Below, piece by piece: positions 5,170-7,262 of a stretch of DNA of 7,262 bases. The DNA is from CBDTTM01 sp965363355. Lineage in GTDB: Bacteria; Bacillota; Negativicutes; Selenomonadales; Selenomonadaceae. Location: positions 1 to 7,262 of the forward strand of contig CBDTTM010000128.1 of the NCBI GenBank assembly GCA_965363355.1, in the 5' to 3' direction. The number at the start of each line of letters is the position of its first letter. The stretch's first letter is position 1. The notes beneath the pieces were generated by a model. The model was not told the origin of the DNA. It ran no database searches and was given only the letters and a program-made list of their open reading frames with translations. Both the position numbers and the translations under genes were made by a program.

Positions 5170-7143
5170 TTATATTTTGAATTTCCCGGTTTCTTCTTGT
5201 AATTCCATCGCCATCTGGGCTAAAGCCTGCGAAGCTGAGGCGATTTCTTCTGTTGATGCGGATTGTTCTTGCGTAGCTGCCGAAATGGTCTGCGTATGCT
5301 CCGATGTTTCTCGGCTCACATCATCAATTGAATGTACCGCAGAAACAATACGATGTGCTCCACCAGACACGGCCTGCACCGAAGATTGTATCGCATCGAG
5401 TTCTGCATTCATATTCTTTACCATATCCATAATTGAAGCAAATTGTGTACCGACATCCCGAATTGATTTTGCTCCATTTTTAACTTCTTCTGTACCACTT
5501 TGCATGGATAGCACAGCATTTTGGGTGTCTTCTTGAATCGATGCAATTCGTTTCTTTATTTCTTCAGCAGAATTTTGTGATTCAGATGCGAGCTTTCTAA
5601 CCTCTTCTGCAACGACGGCAAAACCTCGACCATGTTCACCCGCCCGGGCAGCTTCAATAGCTGCGTTTAGAGCCAGTAGGTTCGTTTGATCGGCAATCGC
5701 GCCTATGGCTTTTATAATTTCACCGATTTGCTGAGAATTCTCACCCAATTGCTGCACTACATTGGCAGAATGAAGTACTTTCTCTTCGATTGTTCCCATT
5801 CCTGCCATTGCCGTATTCATCAGATGCTCCCCTTGTTGCGCGGCATTTGCTGTTTTTTGCGAAGTTTCCGTAATGGAAGTCATTTTATCAGCAACAGAAG
5901 ATATGTCAACGCACACGCGATCGACTTCAGATTTTGTGCCATCGATATTTTTCATCTGATCTTCCATTCCATCAGCAACTTTACTTACGGTTGCGGCAAC
6001 GTGATTCGAAGCCTCCGCGGATTGCTGGGAACTGGCGGTCAGTTCTTCAGAGGACGCAGCCACATGCTCAGCTGCCGCTGAAAGTTTTTGGAGTAGTGTT
6101 CGTAAGTTTTGACTCATTGTATTAAAAGCCGCAGTTAACGCACCTAGTTCATCATTAGATGTAACAGGTAATTCTTCCACGCGCAAATTTCCACTAGCGA
6201 GTGCGTCAGCATGCGTTTTTAATCGAATAATTGCCTGGGTTATTTGATTTGAAAACTTAAAGCTGACAAAGAGAATCAATGCTAACCCAATTATCGTCAA
6301 AACAACATATGTAAGTTTCAATTTTGCTATTTGCGCAAAGACGAAAGATTCTGGTACAGAAACGCCAACGATCCATCCTGTACTCGCAACAGTGGTATAG
6401 GCAAATACAGTACTTTCACCATCTTTTTTCGTTAGAAAATACCCTTGATGCTGTTGTTGCATTTCTTGAAAATGATCTTTTAATCCATCATTTTCTGCAA
6501 CCTCCGTCATCGTTTCACTAGCTTCTGACGATGCTAGAATTTTACCACTTTTTTCGATGATCACGCCTTTGCCTGCACCGCGGTAATTCACATCCGCAAT
6601 TCTTTTTTGCAAAACATCCAAAGCGATGTCTCCACAAATTGCACCGCGAAAATTTCCAGCCTGATCTTTATATGGTACGGCCGCAGATACAACTAAAATA
6701 TTTTTCGTTACATCCTTATAGGCATCGGTAAAAACTAATTTTCCCGATGTTTTCGCTGCTACATACCATGGACGTTTTCTCGGATCTATCTTGCCCGTAA
6801 GATTTCCACTCGACCATGACATGAAGAATCCATCTTCATCACCAGCAGCCAAACTCAAGATGTCTTTATCATGTACCCCAAGGCTTAGCATTTCTCGCAT
6901 GGAAGAAACATCTTTCTTACCATCTAGTGTTGTGAATAAACTAGCTGCTGACGCTGCTGCTTGTGCTTTTTCACGAAGCCATCCATCAAAAGATTGTCCT
7001 TGCACTTCAACTGTTGCAAGAATCTCTTTCTCCACACTTTCATTTAGATTGGTATAAGCTGTATAATATCCGATACAAGATACCACAACCATTACCAATC
7101 CAATCAATCCCGCCATTGCAAAAAACTTTTGTCTAATTCCCAT
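5170..7143 (-). CDS. Methyl-accepting chemotaxis protein with dCache sensor
   Basis: 657 residues, ATG at 7143 with AGGTGGAG upstream. Inner-membrane chemoreceptor: TM1 about 10-31, extracytoplasmic double-Cache domain about 35-272, TM2 about 277-296, HAMP about 297-349, then a long helical signalling domain 360-657. The hairpin tip that contacts CheA/CheW is at about 482-520 and includes NAAIEAARAGEHGRGFAVV (493-511). Glutamate/glutamine-rich segments at 362-378 and 622-637 look like methylation sites. In the membrane-distal Cache module, Arg124, Trp126, Tyr127, Tyr142, Asp144 and Asp172 match most of the motif known for amino-acid-binding dCache_1 domains, but the expected tyrosine five residues before the arginine is Ile119. 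Amino acids or related amines are plausible ligands. There is no C-terminal CheR-binding pentapeptide. It is monocistronic, with its own promoter and terminator. Confidence 0.95.
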   Translation of the reverse strand: MGIRQKFFAMAGLIGLVMVVVSCIGYYTAYTNLNESVEKEILATVEVQGQSFDGWLREKAQAAASAASLFTTLDGKKDVSSMREMLSLGVHDKDILSLAAGDEDGFFMSWSSGNLTGKIDPRKRPWYVAAKTSGKLVFTDAYKDVTKNILVVSAAVPYKDQAGNFRGAICGDIALDVLQKRIADVNYRGAGKGVIIEKSGKILASSEASETMTEVAENDGLKDHFQEMQQQHQGYFLTKKDGESTVFAYTTVASTGWIVGVSVPESFVFAQIAKLKLTYVVLTIIGLALILFVSFKFSNQITQAIIRLKTHADALASGNLRVEELPVTSNDELGALTAAFNTMSQNLRTLLQKLSAAAEHVAASSEELTASSQQSAEASNHVAATVSKVADGMEDQMKNIDGTKSEVDRVCVDISSVADKMTSITETSQKTANAAQQGEHLMNTAMAGMGTIEEKVLHSANVVQQLGENSQQIGEIIKAIGAIADQTNLLALNAAIEAARAGEHGRGFAVVAEEVRKLASESQNSAEEIKKRIASIQEDTQNAVLSMQSGTEEVKNGAKSIRDVGTQFASIMDMVKNMNAELDAIQSSVQAVSGGAHRIVSAVHSIDDVSRETSEHTQTISAATQEQSASTEEIASASQALAQMAMELQEETGKFKI

Positions 7144-7183
7144 CTCTCTCCACCTATCGTTTTGAAATATTTATACACAAAGT

Positions 7184-7212
7184 ATTATACAATTTCCACA
7201 TAATACCATCAA
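7184..7212 (-). promoter_or_regulatory. Sigma-A-like promoter of the chemoreceptor gene
   Basis: Minus-strand TTGATG (7212-7207), 17-nt spacer, perfect TATAAT (7189-7184), about 40 nt before the ATG. I see no motility-sigma (sigma-28/sigma-D) promoter at a sensible distance. Confidence 0.7.
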
Positions 7213-7262
7213 TAAAATTTATTTGTTTGTAATAATTTACTAATGTCATAATGTTTTTGGTA

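Noticed and set aside
4991..5536. 181-codon plus-strand open frame starting in the operon's upstream region
   Set aside because: It runs antisense through the end of the chemoreceptor gene and through the terminator and operators, has no ribosome-binding site, and its protein is a Cys/Ser-rich composition typical of an antisense shadow.
7144..7175. Motility-sigma promoter (TATAAA...CGATAG) before the chemoreceptor
   Set aside because: The spacing is too short and the elements run into the ribosome-binding site; the sigma-A-like promoter upstream is much better.

Overview
The window looks like a chromosomal stretch from an anaerobic, AT-rich (roughly 40% GC) Bacillota. A Negativicutes-type organism is my best guess, because of the EFR1-type flavodoxin/ferredoxin protein, the radical SAM enzymes and the style of the dCache chemoreceptor. 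This is an impression from protein content, not a database match. All nine genes I accept lie on the minus strand, so the text reads from high to low coordinates.

Region 1 (about 7212 to 5121) is a self-contained chemoreceptor unit. It has a good sigma-A-like promoter (TTGATG-17-TATAAT), a 657-residue dCache/HAMP/MCP protein, and a strong rho-independent terminator just after the stop codon.

Region 2 (about 5043 to 889) is a probable seven-gene operon. In transcription order it holds a MIF/4-oxalocrotonate-type tautomerase, an ABM-fold (YgiN-like) monooxygenase, an ArsR-family regulator, a radical SAM protein, an EFR1-type flavodoxin plus 2x[4Fe-4S] electron carrier, a second radical SAM protein paralogous to the first, and a VOC (glyoxalase/dioxygenase-fold) protein. 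Gaps are between -20 and 63 bp, and only the gap before the first radical SAM gene is long enough to hold an internal promoter. The operon promoter carries two different candidate operators. One is a tandem 19-bp motif ending in GTGCCTTCTTG (minus strand) that overlaps the -35 and resembles HxlR/DUF24-type sites. The other is a palindrome overlapping the -10 and probable start of transcription.

Region 3 (807 to 1) is an exported or membrane-anchored alpha/beta hydrolase, cut by the window edge. Its promoter carries a 20/23 match to the HxlR-like motif at almost the same distance from the -10. The palindrome-type motif (ATATCT-N10-ATATGTAAAT) recurs between the arsR-like gene and the first radical SAM gene, so the local ArsR protein is the natural candidate to bind it.

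Working hypothesis (inference): a two-input regulon, with one HxlR-type regulator encoded elsewhere and one local three-cysteine ArsR-type regulator. It would control enzymes acting on quinone, enol or other electrophilic aromatic compounds (tautomerase, quinol-monooxygenase-like, VOC, hydrolase), together with an uncharacterised radical SAM pair supplied with electrons by the flavodoxin/ferredoxin protein. No substrate can be read from sequence. No RNA genes, mobile elements, CRISPR arrays or other large repeats were seen. No gene-free stretch exceeds 300 bases; the longest is 4915-5169, described under its regulatory features.
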